Counted from the stretch's first letter, positions 1 through 7,878 are shown. The stretch: 33,268 bases of DNA from an uncultured Clostridia bacterium (GCA_946056785.1 CAMGKS010000001.1:1-33268); one strand, 5' to 3'. Program-made: numbers and translations. Notes: generated by a model not told the origin, from the letters alone.

Positions 1-531
1 AAAGTTGAACTTGACAAATATATGATTCGTCTTAAAAACGGTGATGAAAGTGCGTTTGACGTTATTTATAACGAAACCAAACGCGGACTTTTTTCGTTTA
101 TACTTACTTACACAAAAAATTATCATACCGCAGAAGACTTATTGCAAAATACATACGTTAAAATGAGAAATTCCATCGACGGATATAAAGCAGGCACAAA
201 TGCTTCCGCCTGGATTTTCACCATAGCGAAAAATTTGTCTCTCAACGAAATTAAAAGACAAAAGCGTGAAACGCCGACTGATTTTTCCGAACAGTCTAAC
301 AGATTCGGCGAATACGAAATCGACGACAACATTTCAACGCCTATGCTGAAAATCATCAGGGAAACTCTCACTAAGTCGGAACAGCAGATAGTTCTGCTGC
401 ATATAGCGGGCGGATATAAACACCGTGAAATCGCCGACATGCTTTTAAAGCCGCTCGGCACCGTTTTATGGGCATACAGAAATGCCGTTGCAAAGCTCAA
501 AAAAAAGTTGGAGGAAGAAGATGAAATTTGA
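1..531 (+). CDS. ECF-type RNA polymerase sigma factor, 5' end cut by window
   Basis: This is a sigma-70 family ECF factor, which directs RNA polymerase to a small regulon. Region 2 is seen near the N-terminus (GDESAFDVIYNETKRGLFSFI, then DLLQNTYVKM and SAWIFTIAKNLSLNEIKR). Region 4 is the C-terminal helix-turn-helix (LTKSEQQIVLLHIAGGYKHREIADML, then GTVLWAYRNAVAKLKKKL). The first ATG is at 22, but the frame is open to base 1 (KVELDKY) and no SD site precedes that ATG, so the true start probably lies outside the window. The stop overlaps the next gene by 11 bases, a layout typical of a sigma factor with its cognate anti-sigma factor. The target regulon cannot be told from the sequence. Confidence 0.9.
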   Translation, partial: KVELDKYMIRLKNGDESAFDVIYNETKRGLFSFILTYTKNYHTAEDLLQNTYVKMRNSIDGYKAGTNASAWIFTIAKNLSLNEIKRQKRETPTDFSEQSNRFGEYEIDDNISTPMLKIIRETLTKSEQQIVLLHIAGGYKHREIADMLLKPLGTVLWAYRNAVAKLKKKLEEEDEI

Positions 532-1210
532 AGATTTTGCAAAACAACTCAATAACGAAATAACTTCCGTCCAACCCGAAGTTTATAAAAAAGTTAAGGC
601 TACTCCCATTGTAAAACAAAAACCGGACAGAAGTCTTTCATTGACCCTGACGTGGGTAAAAGCTAAAAAATTCGTCATCCCCGTCATTTACGCTATTTGC
701 GCGCTTTTTATCTTCATATTAAATTTTTCGACTATTGCCGCAGACAACGTGGGAGTTTCCGATTTAACCTATATGAACGTCTTTATCAACGACGATTACG
801 AAAAAAGCGTTGATTTCGATATAGCTATAAACAGCGACAACGAAATATGCAAAATAAATCTCGACAACTCGGAAAATATCGACGAATCAAAAAAATCGTA
901 TATCATCTCAACGGTTATAGGTATGCCTGTTGACGACGCTATAAAAAATATTTGCGATTCTATGACCTTAGTTAACGCAACGATAAAAGTCGGCACTCTC
1001 AACGACTCGTCCGCCGTTGCAAAAACCGTTCTTAATTCGGTTTGCGAAGTTCTCGCCTCCATATACTCGGATAATTCCGTTTCCGTAAGCGTATTGACGT
1101 CCGGACTGACAAAAGACCTTATCGTCTCTAAAGCAAAAACCGTAATCAAAACCGCAACGAAACTTATGTCAACCGACGAACTTATCGCAATCGTTTTCAA
1201 TAAGGCATAA
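521..1210 (+). CDS. Probable membrane-bound anti-sigma factor (RsgI-like)
   Basis: This protein of 229 residues starts at the ATG at 521, directly after a GGAGGAAGAAG ribosome site. An upstream in-frame start at 482 lies inside the sigma gene and lacks such a site. It has a cytoplasmic N-terminus of about 50 residues, one membrane segment at about 51-73, and an extracytoplasmic part. In that part, YMNVFINDDYEKSVDFDIAINSDNEI resembles the 'ID.NPS.EL..N..N.V' region of RsgI-type anti-sigma factors. The 11-base overlap with the sigma gene supports co-translation and partnership. The conserved N-terminal anti-sigma motif is not clear to me, so the role rests mostly on position and topology. A terminator follows. 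Confidence 0.6.
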   Translation: MKFEDFAKQLNNEITSVQPEVYKKVKATPIVKQKPDRSLSLTLTWVKAKKFVIPVIYAICALFIFILNFSTIAADNVGVSDLTYMNVFINDDYEKSVDFDIAINSDNEICKINLDNSENIDESKKSYIISTVIGMPVDDAIKNICDSMTLVNATIKVGTLNDSSAVAKTVLNSVCEVLASIYSDNSVSVSVLTSGLTKDLIVSKAKTVIKTATKLMSTDELIAIVFNKA

Positions 1211-1286
1211 TCCGGCTTTATATAAACAACTAGCTACGTTTTCGCAAATACTCGAAAAGCGACTCTACTATAAACTCACTTGTTCA

Positions 1287-1317
1287 ACGATAACGCTTGC
1301 GGCGTTATCGTTTTTTT
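1287..1317 (+). terminator. Intrinsic terminator of the sigma/anti-sigma operon
   Basis: A perfect 10-bp stem (ACGATAACGC with GCGTTATCGT) and a 5-base loop are followed by seven T residues. It lies 76 bases after the anti-sigma stop codon and just before the next promoter. Confidence 0.85.
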
Positions 1318-1318
1318 G

Positions 1319-1347
1319 TTGACAATAAAATTTGACGGACTTATACT
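1319..1347 (+). promoter_or_regulatory. Sigma-A-type promoter of the flavodiiron protein gene
   Basis: TTGACA at 1319-1324, a 17-base spacer, and TATACT at 1342-1347. It lies immediately after the upstream terminator and about 50 bases ahead of the ATG. Confidence 0.8.
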
Positions 1348-1350
1348 TAA

Positions 1351-1375
1351 TTTAACCTTTATGCTTTAGGTTAAA
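1351..1375 (+). promoter_or_regulatory. Dyad at the transcription start: operator candidate
   Basis: A perfect inverted repeat, TTTAACCT-N9-AGGTTAAA, covers the expected transcription start (about 1354) and the early leader. It could be a repressor site or a short 5' hairpin in the mRNA. Its position just after the -10 box favours an operator. No regulator gene is adjacent. Confidence 0.5.
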
Positions 1376-1395
1376 TATTTTTTAAGGAGAACTTT

Positions 1396-2535
1396 ATGTC
1401 ACGCATCATAAACGTCGGCGTTTCCGATACAAAAATCGATTTGTTCGAAGGTCAATATTCCGTCCCTAACGGAATGACTTACAATTCTTATCTCGTTACG
1501 GACGATAAAACCGCTTTGATAGACACCGTTGACGGTAACTTCAAAAAGGAATGGCTTGCAAACGTGAACGCAGCAAGGGGTAACAAAGCAATCGATTACC
1601 TTATCGTCCAACACATGGAACCCGATCATTCGGCATGTATAAAACTTTTTGCAGAAACCTTCCCGTCTACCGTTATCGTTGCAAATTCAAAAACCATTCA
1701 GATGATGAAACAATATTTCAGAGGTTTTGAATTTAACACGAAAGAAGTCAAAGACGGAGAAGAACTTTGCCTCGGTGAAACAACGCTGAAATTCTTTTTC
1801 ACGCCTATGGTTCACTGGCCGGAAGTTATGATGACGTATGAAACCGCTACAAAAAGTTTGTTTTCGGCTGACGCTTTCGGCAAATTCGGAACTTCCGACT
1901 GCGACGAACCTTGGCTTGACGAAGCAAGAAGATATTATATAGGCATTGTAGGAAAATACGGAGCTCAGGTACAAGCGGCATTGAAAAAGCTTTCCGCACT
2001 TGAAATAAAAAACGTCTATTCGCTGCACGGCCCGGCTCTGACAGGCGATTTGAGCGAAATTTTAAACAAATATAACGTATGGTCGAGTTATCTGCCGGAA
2101 ACGGACGGAGTGCTTATAGCTTATACGTCTATTTACGGAAACACCTTAGACGCCGTTTTGGAACTCGCAAAACGTTTAAAAGGCAAAACCGATTTTAAAG
2201 TCGTCGACGTTGCAAGAACCGATTGGGCAGAAACGGTTGCGGACTGCTTTAAATATTCTAAAATCGTTTTCGCGACAACCACATACAATGGTACAATCTT
2301 CCCTTGCATGAATTCGCTTATAAACGCTATCGTAGAAAGAAACTTCCAAAACCGCACAGTAGGTTTCATCGAAAACGGCTCATGGGCGCCTATGGCTGCA
2401 AAAGTTATGAAAGATAAACTTTCTTCTCAAAAAAACTTAACGTTTATCGAACAGGAAGTAAAAATCGTTTCAAGTTTAAGCGAAGAAAACTTGTCGCAAA
2501 TCGACGTTCTTGCTCAATCGCTTTTAAGTAAATAA
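1396..2535 (+). CDS. fprA: Flavodiiron protein (FprA, A-type flavoprotein)
   Basis: A cytoplasmic flavodiiron protein of 379 residues. Members reduce O2 to water, and some reduce NO, at a di-iron centre fed by FMN; this is a main oxygen-tolerance enzyme in strict anaerobes. The N-terminal metallo-beta-lactamase-like domain carries the diiron ligands H73-x-E75-x-D77 (QHMEPDH), H140 (MVHWPE), D159 (SADAFG) and H211 (SLHGP). The flavodoxin domain begins at about residue 237, with the FMN phosphate loop AYTSIYGNT. The length is normal and no rubredoxin or flavin reductase domain is fused, so an outside electron donor is needed. The start is fixed by AAGGAG six bases ahead. It stands alone with its own promoter, a dyad at the transcription start, and a terminator. 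Confidence 0.95.
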   Translation: MSRIINVGVSDTKIDLFEGQYSVPNGMTYNSYLVTDDKTALIDTVDGNFKKEWLANVNAARGNKAIDYLIVQHMEPDHSACIKLFAETFPSTVIVANSKTIQMMKQYFRGFEFNTKEVKDGEELCLGETTLKFFFTPMVHWPEVMMTYETATKSLFSADAFGKFGTSDCDEPWLDEARRYYIGIVGKYGAQVQAALKKLSALEIKNVYSLHGPALTGDLSEILNKYNVWSSYLPETDGVLIAYTSIYGNTLDAVLELAKRLKGKTDFKVVDVARTDWAETVADCFKYSKIVFATTTYNGTIFPCMNSLINAIVERNFQNRTVGFIENGSWAPMAAKVMKDKLSSQKNLTFIEQEVKIVSSLSEENLSQIDVLAQSLLSK

Positions 2536-2631
2536 TCTCACGTTTACCCTTGATAATTGTTCCATAGCTTAATTTCTTATCCGACGATTTTTTCGATAAA
2601 ATTAAGTCTTGTTTCAGATATCTTTTACAAC

Positions 2632-2660
2632 AAAAAACCGACGCAAAGCGTCGGTTTTTT
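2632..2660. terminator. Bidirectional intrinsic terminator
   Basis: An 8-bp stem, ACCGACGC-AAA-GCGTCGGT, is flanked by an A-run on the left and a T-run on the right. It can end transcription both of the flavodiiron gene and of the converging gene at 2697-3656. Confidence 0.85.
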
Positions 2661-2696
2661 CCCTTTCTTTCCCTTCCTTTTTATCTCTTTATGGCA

Positions 2697-3656
2697 TTAT
2701 TTCTTATACGTAATTACCGAAATCTTGTTCATCATAACGCCCGTCTCACCGATTTTCGCAGTGCCGGTAATTTCTTTCGTCGTAGCTTCGATTTCCGTTG
2801 CCGTTCCTACTTTTCCGAGATGAGACACTACCGTTGAGATAGCTTCTGCAACGTTATTGTTGATTTCCGTTTCGCTGTCCCCGCTAAGACCTGCCTGGCT
2901 TGAAAGCACTTTGAATATTGCTTTCGTTACGCCTTCGCTTTGATCGTTAAGTTTCAAAGAAACCGAACTCAAACAAAGTTTTCCGTTGCTGTCTACAGCG
3001 TCCAATTTCAAATATGAAACCATATAAACCGTATCCGGAATTTTTATCAATCCTGCAAACGTTCCGAGTTCGTTGTTAATTTGTTCTTTGAAATTTGCAA
3101 GACTTGCCGCCATAACGATTCTGAATTGCGCACCTTCCGACGATTTCGTTATCGAAACTTCTTTTATCGAAGCGTTCATTTCTTTAATCGTCTTGAATGC
3201 GGCGTTTGAACCGTCCGAACCTTTTATCATCTGGTCGAATATGTATGCAAGGGTTTTATCGTCGTAGGTAAGCAAATATTCTTTGTCGTACTCAACCGTA
3301 TTTGTAATAAGCGAAGAATAAACGACTTCACCGTTGCTTACTTCTATATTCGAACCGGTTTTAAGGTTGCTTTCCGCAACAGGTTTTTCGCTGCCTGCAC
3401 TGTAACCGTTTTTAACTATCGCCTTTTCATCCGGCTTGTATATATTCTTGAATTGCTTAATTATGTTAATAAGCTTTACGTCGCCAAGGCCGAGACTATC
3501 GAAGCTTTCACCGTTTATAATAGGTTTATCTCCGAAACCGAGCTTGTTAGGCGTCATATTAAGCACGACAATCGCCGCTATACCAATGATCAAAGCGATA
3601 ACCACGATAACTATAATCGTTATCAACAATCCTTTTAATCCTTTTCCTAATGCCAT
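2697..3656 (-). CDS. Membrane-anchored protein of unknown function
   Basis: I do not recognise this family. The protein has 319 residues: a short basic N-terminus, one strongly hydrophobic segment at about 8-34 (LLITIIVIVVIALIIGIAAI), then a soluble part of about 285 residues that is probably outside the cell. There is no lipobox cysteine, so the segment is probably an uncleaved anchor. The soluble part is rich in Ser, Thr, Asn and Lys, with alternating strand-like stretches (for example IKEVSITKSSEGAQFRIVMA) and a repeated style of short beta segments. The only cysteine is in NGKLCLSS. The start is supported by AAGGAG seven bases ahead and by a clear promoter. It is monocistronic between that promoter and a bidirectional terminator. 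Confidence 0.75.
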   Translation of the reverse strand: MALGKGLKGLLITIIVIVVIALIIGIAAIVVLNMTPNKLGFGDKPIINGESFDSLGLGDVKLINIIKQFKNIYKPDEKAIVKNGYSAGSEKPVAESNLKTGSNIEVSNGEVVYSSLITNTVEYDKEYLLTYDDKTLAYIFDQMIKGSDGSNAAFKTIKEMNASIKEVSITKSSEGAQFRIVMAASLANFKEQINNELGTFAGLIKIPDTVYMVSYLKLDAVDSNGKLCLSSVSLKLNDQSEGVTKAIFKVLSSQAGLSGDSETEINNNVAEAISTVVSHLGKVGTATEIEATTKEITGTAKIGETGVMMNKISVITYKK

Positions 3657-3685
3657 TTTTAATCTCCTTGTTTTTTGGTGATTTT

Positions 3686-3714
3686 ATTTTATTAAACTTT
3701 CGCCGTTTTGTCAA
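3686..3714 (-). promoter_or_regulatory. Sigma-A-type promoter of the 2697-3656 gene
   Basis: Read on the minus strand: TTGACA (3714-3709), a 17-base spacer, and TAAAAT (3691-3686), about 30 bases before the ATG. Confidence 0.75.
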
Positions 3715-3925
3715 CTACTTTTGTTGGAAAAATTTACTATTTTAGAAAATTTTGTTTTCTTTACGTCTCTCGTTTTCGATAATTTATTATGCGTAAACTT
3801 TGACTGAATTTGTTTTTTCGCATTAATTTATACGCTTTAACTTAAGTTTCAAAGTCAGTCGCCCATACGCTAAGGCAATACACGCTTAATTAGTTTATGC
3901 TCTAACTAACCTTATTTTGCCTGAG
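3715..3925. other. Intergenic stretch without a recognised feature
   Basis: AT-rich sequence between the promoter of the unknown membrane protein and the end of the PAQR gene. It holds a weak 6-bp inverted repeat near 3894-3913 (TTAGTT/AACTAA) with no T-run on the minus strand. No convincing terminator for the PAQR gene was found here, and I see no gene. Confidence 0.4.
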
Positions 3926-4612
3926 TTAAATTGCCGTATAAATAACGTAACCTGCCGCAAGGAATATAACGGTTCCTAAAAGCATCATTACGTGGAACAC
4001 CGTATGCGCGTATTTTTTCCTTATCGCATAAGCTATCATTGCCAAAAGGCATACTGCCGCTCCCGTTATATAACATATCTTTGCCGAGAGCGGAATTAAA
4101 TTCTTTTGCAAAATGTAAGCTCCCGTAAATAAAAACGCTACGACGAAATCGAGACATAAAGCTGTTTTTGAAAACTTTTTAAGGTTTATTCCGCAACCCG
4201 TAATATTTATTATAGACACGAGCAAGGCTATTCCCATGGCGACGAAGTTGTACGTAGTCGGGCTTAAACATAATAACATAGGCGTAGCACAGCCGATAAT
4301 TATAAAGCAAATTGACGAATGATCGATTTTTCTCCATATCGATTTTAGTTTTAAATCGGTCAAGCCGTGATATACGGCAGAATTCGCATACGGCAGAGCG
4401 ATAAAAATTCCGCTTATTATTGCCGCCGTTTTTTCATAAACGTTATTCGCCAACAAATAAAACACGACCAAAGCCGCTATACCTAACGCTCCGCCCATTG
4501 CGTGAGATACGGAATTTAAAATTTCTTCCGCTAAGGTATAGTACACTAAGCCGTGTTTATAATATTGTTGTTTAATAAGATAGTTTTCGTCGCCGTATAA
4601 AAACTGATTCAT
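3926..4612 (-). CDS. PAQR/hemolysin III family membrane protein
   Basis: An integral membrane protein of 228 residues with about seven hydrophobic segments. Family hallmarks are the N-terminal EEILNSVSHAMG, the second-helix AVYHGL followed by WRKIDHSSI, and the C-terminal HTVFHVMM. These histidines and the Asp correspond to the conserved putative metal-binding residues of the PAQR fold. Bacterial members (YqfA, TrhA, 'hemolysin III') have been linked to membrane lipid and fluidity balance; true haemolysis is doubtful. It begins 13 bases after the RuvB-like stop and has no clear SD site, so it is probably co-transcribed and perhaps translationally coupled to that gene. Confidence 0.9.
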   Translation of the reverse strand: MNQFLYGDENYLIKQQYYKHGLVYYTLAEEILNSVSHAMGGALGIAALVVFYLLANNVYEKTAAIISGIFIALPYANSAVYHGLTDLKLKSIWRKIDHSSICFIIIGCATPMLLCLSPTTYNFVAMGIALLVSIINITGCGINLKKFSKTALCLDFVVAFLFTGAYILQKNLIPLSAKICYITGAAVCLLAMIAYAIRKKYAHTVFHVMMLLGTVIFLAAGYVIYTAI

Positions 4613-4625
4613 AAACTATCAAAGG

Positions 4626-6332
4626 CTATTCGCCCTCTCCGTCTTCTTCGGCATCGTCGCTTGCATCGTCTTCCGCGTCGCTATCGTCTGCGTCGCTTTC
4701 AATCTCTTCCGCGTTGCTATCGTCTGCGTCGCTTGCAGATTCTTCGTTAAAGTCGTTTTCGTCAGTCCCTTCCATATCGGAAGAGTCGCCTTCTTCAATT
4801 GCGTTTTCGCTTTCCAAGGCGACGTCGTCGTTGACGTCTTTTAAAATTTCTCCGTCATCACAAACAGATTTTCTTTTATTATACGATTTAACGTATTCTT
4901 CGCCCGCTTTCGTAAGATCTCTGCCGTTGGACGATACGTTGATAAATCCGAGATAAATAAGATACGGTTCGATTTGTTCTTCGACTATGTTACGCCCTTC
5001 GCCTAATGCCGCACACAACGTATCGATTCCGACCGGAGCTCCGCCGAATTTGTTCAAAAGCGTTGACAAATAGGCAATATCCGCTTCGTCAAGTCCGTTT
5101 TCGTCAATTCCCGCTGAAAGGAAATAACTTTCTACCAATTCTTTTGACGCAACCTGCACGCCCAAAACCTGAGCCTTATCTCTTATTCTCTTTACGTACG
5201 TATTGCAAATTCTCGGCACTCCTCTACTGCGTTTCGCTATCTCAGCCGCCGCTCCCGGACCTAATTCAAAGCCCAGCTTTCTCATAGAATTCGTCGCCAA
5301 TATTATAAGTTCGTCTTCGGTATACGGTTCAAGTTTAAACTTCAAAGAGAATCTGTCACGCATAGGTTTAGACAAAAGTCCGCTGTGCGTTGTAGCTCCT
5401 ATAAGCGTAAACGGCGGCAATTTCATATCAACGTTTTTTGCGTCGCCACCTCTCGTCTTTTGAATGAACTGCAATTCAAAGTCTTCCATAGCCTTATAAA
5501 TTGCTTCCGCCGCACTCTGACTCATTCTGTGAATTTCATCGATAAATACAACGTCGCCCCTTTTTACGTTTTTGATTACGTCGATAAAATCGTCGACGTC
5601 TTTTATCGTTGCCCCGTTCATTACGGTGCATTCACCGCCCATCTCGTTTGCAATAATCTTTGCAAGAGTCGTCTTTCCGAGTCCCGCCGAACCGAACATC
5701 AAAACGTGTTCAAGCGGCTCTCCTCTGCTTTTCGCAGCGGCTATAGCTTCTTTAAGTAACGGCTTGATTTTTTCCTGCCCTACGTACTCGCTTAAAGTGG
5801 CGGCTCTCAATTCGCCTTTTCTTTGGCTTTTTACGCCGTTTTCCTTAAAAACTTTTTCTTCGTCTTGTCTTCCGAAATAGACGTTTGCCATATCTGACGT
5901 TCCCTGCTTAGGCAACTCTTCCTTTACGTCGTTTACTCCGTCGTCTTTTACGCTTTCGGTTTGCGTTGCTTTTTCGTCCTCGATCTGCGTATTTCTCGTC
6001 TTGCTCGATTTTGCCAATGCCGCCAATTCGTCTTCGATATCGATAGGCTTTTCCGCCTTTTTAACGTCGCTCAATCTTTGTCCGGTAAGAAACTCGTATG
6101 CTTTTTCTATATCCATTTCGTTTGTGCCCAGTTTCTTCACTACGCCTAAAAGTTTATACCCCAAAGCGTTAAGTTTAGTCCTTTCGGCAAATTCGATTTT
6201 TGCGACCGCTTCAAGTCTTGCGGCACATTCAAGAAGCGACAATCTGACGACTTTTGCCGATTGCCCCTCTTCCATCGCTTTTATCGCTTCCGAATACGAT
6301 TGATTTATAGAATCTTTAAATTGCTTATTCAT
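4626..6332 (-). CDS. RuvB-like AAA+ ATPase with long N-terminal extension and acidic tail
   Basis: The core (about residues 175-480 of 568) is RuvB-like: SEYVGQEKIK, Walker A GSAGLGKT (214-221), Walker B VVFIDEIHRM, sensor 1 TLIGATT, arginine-finger region SKPMRDRF, sensor 2 RSRGVPRI, then a winged helix (KFGGAPVGIDTL to YLIYLGFINVSSNGRD). RuvB drives Holliday-junction branch migration, and canonical forms have about 330-350 residues. Residues 1-70 are an added helical module that looks MIT/three-helix-like (SYSEAIKAMEEGQ, LECAARLEAVAKIEFAE). Residues 71-170 are charged linker, and residues 490-568 are a strongly acidic Asp/Ser/Glu tail. Walker A has SA in place of the usual PP. The start at 6332 follows AAAGGAG by six bases; an in-frame upstream start lacks this. 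No ruvA or ruvC is adjacent, so it may be a paralogue with another task. Confidence 0.8.
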   Translation of the reverse strand: MNKQFKDSINQSYSEAIKAMEEGQSAKVVRLSLLECAARLEAVAKIEFAERTKLNALGYKLLGVVKKLGTNEMDIEKAYEFLTGQRLSDVKKAEKPIDIEDELAALAKSSKTRNTQIEDEKATQTESVKDDGVNDVKEELPKQGTSDMANVYFGRQDEEKVFKENGVKSQRKGELRAATLSEYVGQEKIKPLLKEAIAAAKSRGEPLEHVLMFGSAGLGKTTLAKIIANEMGGECTVMNGATIKDVDDFIDVIKNVKRGDVVFIDEIHRMSQSAAEAIYKAMEDFELQFIQKTRGGDAKNVDMKLPPFTLIGATTHSGLLSKPMRDRFSLKFKLEPYTEDELIILATNSMRKLGFELGPGAAAEIAKRSRGVPRICNTYVKRIRDKAQVLGVQVASKELVESYFLSAGIDENGLDEADIAYLSTLLNKFGGAPVGIDTLCAALGEGRNIVEEQIEPYLIYLGFINVSSNGRDLTKAGEEYVKSYNKRKSVCDDGEILKDVNDDVALESENAIEEGDSSDMEGTDENDFNEESASDADDSNAEEIESDADDSDAEDDASDDAEEDGEGE

Positions 6333-6350
6333 TTTTTGCTCCTTTATCTT

Positions 6351-6379
6351 ATTGTACACGACTAATCAAGCTTCGTCAA
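6351..6379 (-). promoter_or_regulatory. Sigma-A-type promoter of the RuvB-like gene
   Basis: Minus strand: TTGACG (6379-6374), a 17-base spacer, and TACAAT (6356-6351). No LexA-type CGAAC-N4-GTTCG box is seen around it, so SOS control is not indicated. Confidence 0.75.
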
Positions 6380-6504
6380 CAGAAAATTGAAAATTATTTA
6401 CACTTTTTGTAAATTTTTATATTTATATACTTACCTTGCGTACAACTCGCTTTGTTAAATTTATAGACTCTTTTAAACGGTTTTGCTGCCGATATATCGT
6501 TTAA

Positions 6505-6545
6505 CAGTTACACCCGTACAGTTACGCCGTTACGGTTACGGACTA
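6505..6545. repeat. Short tandem repeat of about 14 bases at the end of the serine dehydratase gene
   Basis: CAGTTACACCCGTA and CAGTTACGCCGTTA stand in tandem, followed by a partial third copy (CGGTTACGG) that overlaps the serine dehydratase stop codon. No function is apparent. Confidence 0.4.
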
Positions 6546-7744
6546 TTTTTTTTACCCTTATAATTTTTCGCCAGTCCGCCGGTGCTTGTTTCACGATATC
6601 CGCTTGGCAAATCTTTTCCCGTTTCGTACATCGTTTTTACAATCGTATCAAACGAAACCTTCCTTGTCACAGTCAGAAAGTTTGCAAAATTTACAGCCGT
6701 CATTGCCATCATTGCGGCAACGGCATTACGTTCTATACAAGGTATCTGCACAAGACCGCAAACGGGATCGCACGTAAGCCCTAAATGATGTTCCATTCCT
6801 ACTTCGGCGGCATACTCAATCTGCTCTATTCCCATATCCATCAACTGTGCGACTCCTGCCGCCGCCATGGAACACGCAGAACCTATTTCCGCCTGACAGC
6901 CGCATTCCGCTCCGCTTATGGACGCATTCTGCTTTATGATATTTCCTATAAGCCCTGCAACCGCTAAAGCGTCTAAAATTTTTTCTTCTGAATAGCCATG
7001 CCGCTCTTGCATATATTTAAGCACGCTCGGAACGACGCCGCAACTGCCGCACGTAGGAGCCGTGACGATAACCTTTCCGTCGGCATTTTCTTCCGCTACC
7101 GCAAACGCATAAGCGCATATCAATCGGCTTTCTTTGGTTTCGCTCAATTCATCGCTTTTCTGTTCGAGAAAAAATCTTCTTGCTTTTCTTGCGACTTCGA
7201 GACCGCCGTCAAGAACGCCGCTCGCTTTTACGCCTCTTGTTATTGCGTCGCACATCGCCTTCCATACCCTTTTAAGATACGGCTTGATAAACGGCTCAAC
7301 GGAATAAACGTATTCCGACAAAGTCATATCGTTTTCATAACAGTATGCTTTTATTTCGTCAAAAGTGTTTAATCTGTATACTTCTTCGCTCTCGGTAACA
7401 GGCTGCCCGACAATCTGAATCGCACCGCCGCCGACAGACAACACTTCCCATTCAAGCACTTCTTTTCCGTCTTTATAGGCATAAAGTCGAAACGTGTTCG
7501 GGTGTTTAAGATTTTGTTCTTCGGTGTTAAATTCGACTTTGCAATTTTTGCCCAACGCCTCGATAATAGCTTTATCCGTTTGGTGTCCTTTTCCCGTTAA
7601 CGCCAACGAACCGTATAAAACGGCTTTGTATTCGTCCGCTATAGGCATTGCCTCCTTAAAGAGCATTGCCGCCTTTGACGGTCCCATTGTGTGTGAACTT
7701 GACGGGCCTCGCCCTATTCTGTATAATTCCGTAATCGATTTCAT
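6536..7744 (-). CDS. sdaA: L-serine ammonia-lyase (dehydratase), Fe-S, single chain
   Basis: Converts L-serine to pyruvate and ammonia in the cytoplasm with a labile [4Fe-4S] cluster. The chain of 402 residues has the beta domain first (GRGPSSSHTMGPSKAA, residues 11-26) and the alpha domain second (TAPTCGSCGVVPS, GAECGCQAEIGSACSMAAAG, HHLGLTCDPVCGLVQIPCIERN). Probable cluster cysteines are C283, C325 and C336 by family comparison. It is therefore the fused type rather than the two-gene sdaAA/sdaAB form common in Firmicutes. The C-terminus (LAKNYKGKKNSP) has no cysteine, unlike fused enzymes in which a C-terminal Cys caps the cluster. The start is the only fitting ATG; its SD site (GAGAAAAG) is weak. 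It appears monocistronic. Confidence 0.95.
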   Translation of the reverse strand: MKSITELYRIGRGPSSSHTMGPSKAAMLFKEAMPIADEYKAVLYGSLALTGKGHQTDKAIIEALGKNCKVEFNTEEQNLKHPNTFRLYAYKDGKEVLEWEVLSVGGGAIQIVGQPVTESEEVYRLNTFDEIKAYCYENDMTLSEYVYSVEPFIKPYLKRVWKAMCDAITRGVKASGVLDGGLEVARKARRFFLEQKSDELSETKESRLICAYAFAVAEENADGKVIVTAPTCGSCGVVPSVLKYMQERHGYSEEKILDALAVAGLIGNIIKQNASISGAECGCQAEIGSACSMAAAGVAQLMDMGIEQIEYAAEVGMEHHLGLTCDPVCGLVQIPCIERNAVAAMMAMTAVNFANFLTVTRKVSFDTIVKTMYETGKDLPSGYRETSTGGLAKNYKGKKNSP

Positions 7745-7760
7745 TTTCTTTTCTCGTTTG

Positions 7761-7789
7761 ATTATTCCCTTTTATCAATTAAATAGCAA
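7761..7789 (-). promoter_or_regulatory. Possible promoter of the serine dehydratase gene
   Basis: Minus strand: TTGCTA (7789-7784), a 17-base spacer, and AATAAT (7766-7761), 16 bases before the ATG. The same TTGCTA -35 variant is used at the pyr operon promoter. The boxes are weaker than others in this window. Confidence 0.4.
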
Positions 7790-7833
7790 TTTAAAAGCTA
7801 AACCGCTATACGCAAATTAAAGACATTGCCTTG

Positions 7834-7878
7834 TAGCCCTAAAACGTAAAACATAGCCCTTTGCCAAAACGTAAAACA
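7834..7878. repeat. Direct repeat pair upstream of the serine dehydratase gene
   Basis: TAGCCCT + AAAACGTAAAACA (7834-7853) is followed at once by TAGCCCT + ttgcc + AAAACGTAAAACA (7854-7878). It lies 90-135 bases upstream of the serine dehydratase start, so it could be a regulator-binding array or a simple duplication. Confidence 0.55.

Noticed and set aside
482..520. Earlier start of the anti-sigma gene
   Set aside because: It lies inside the sigma region 4 coding sequence and has no ribosome site, while the ATG at 521 has GGAGG at a good distance.
3926..4612. Naming the PAQR protein a haemolysin
   Set aside because: The family name is historical; nothing in the sequence shows a secreted toxin.
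6397..6413. TTTACA/TGTAAA hairpin as serine dehydratase terminator
   Set aside because: The stem is only six A/T-rich pairs, it lies over 120 bases after the stop, and the T-run is broken on the minus strand.
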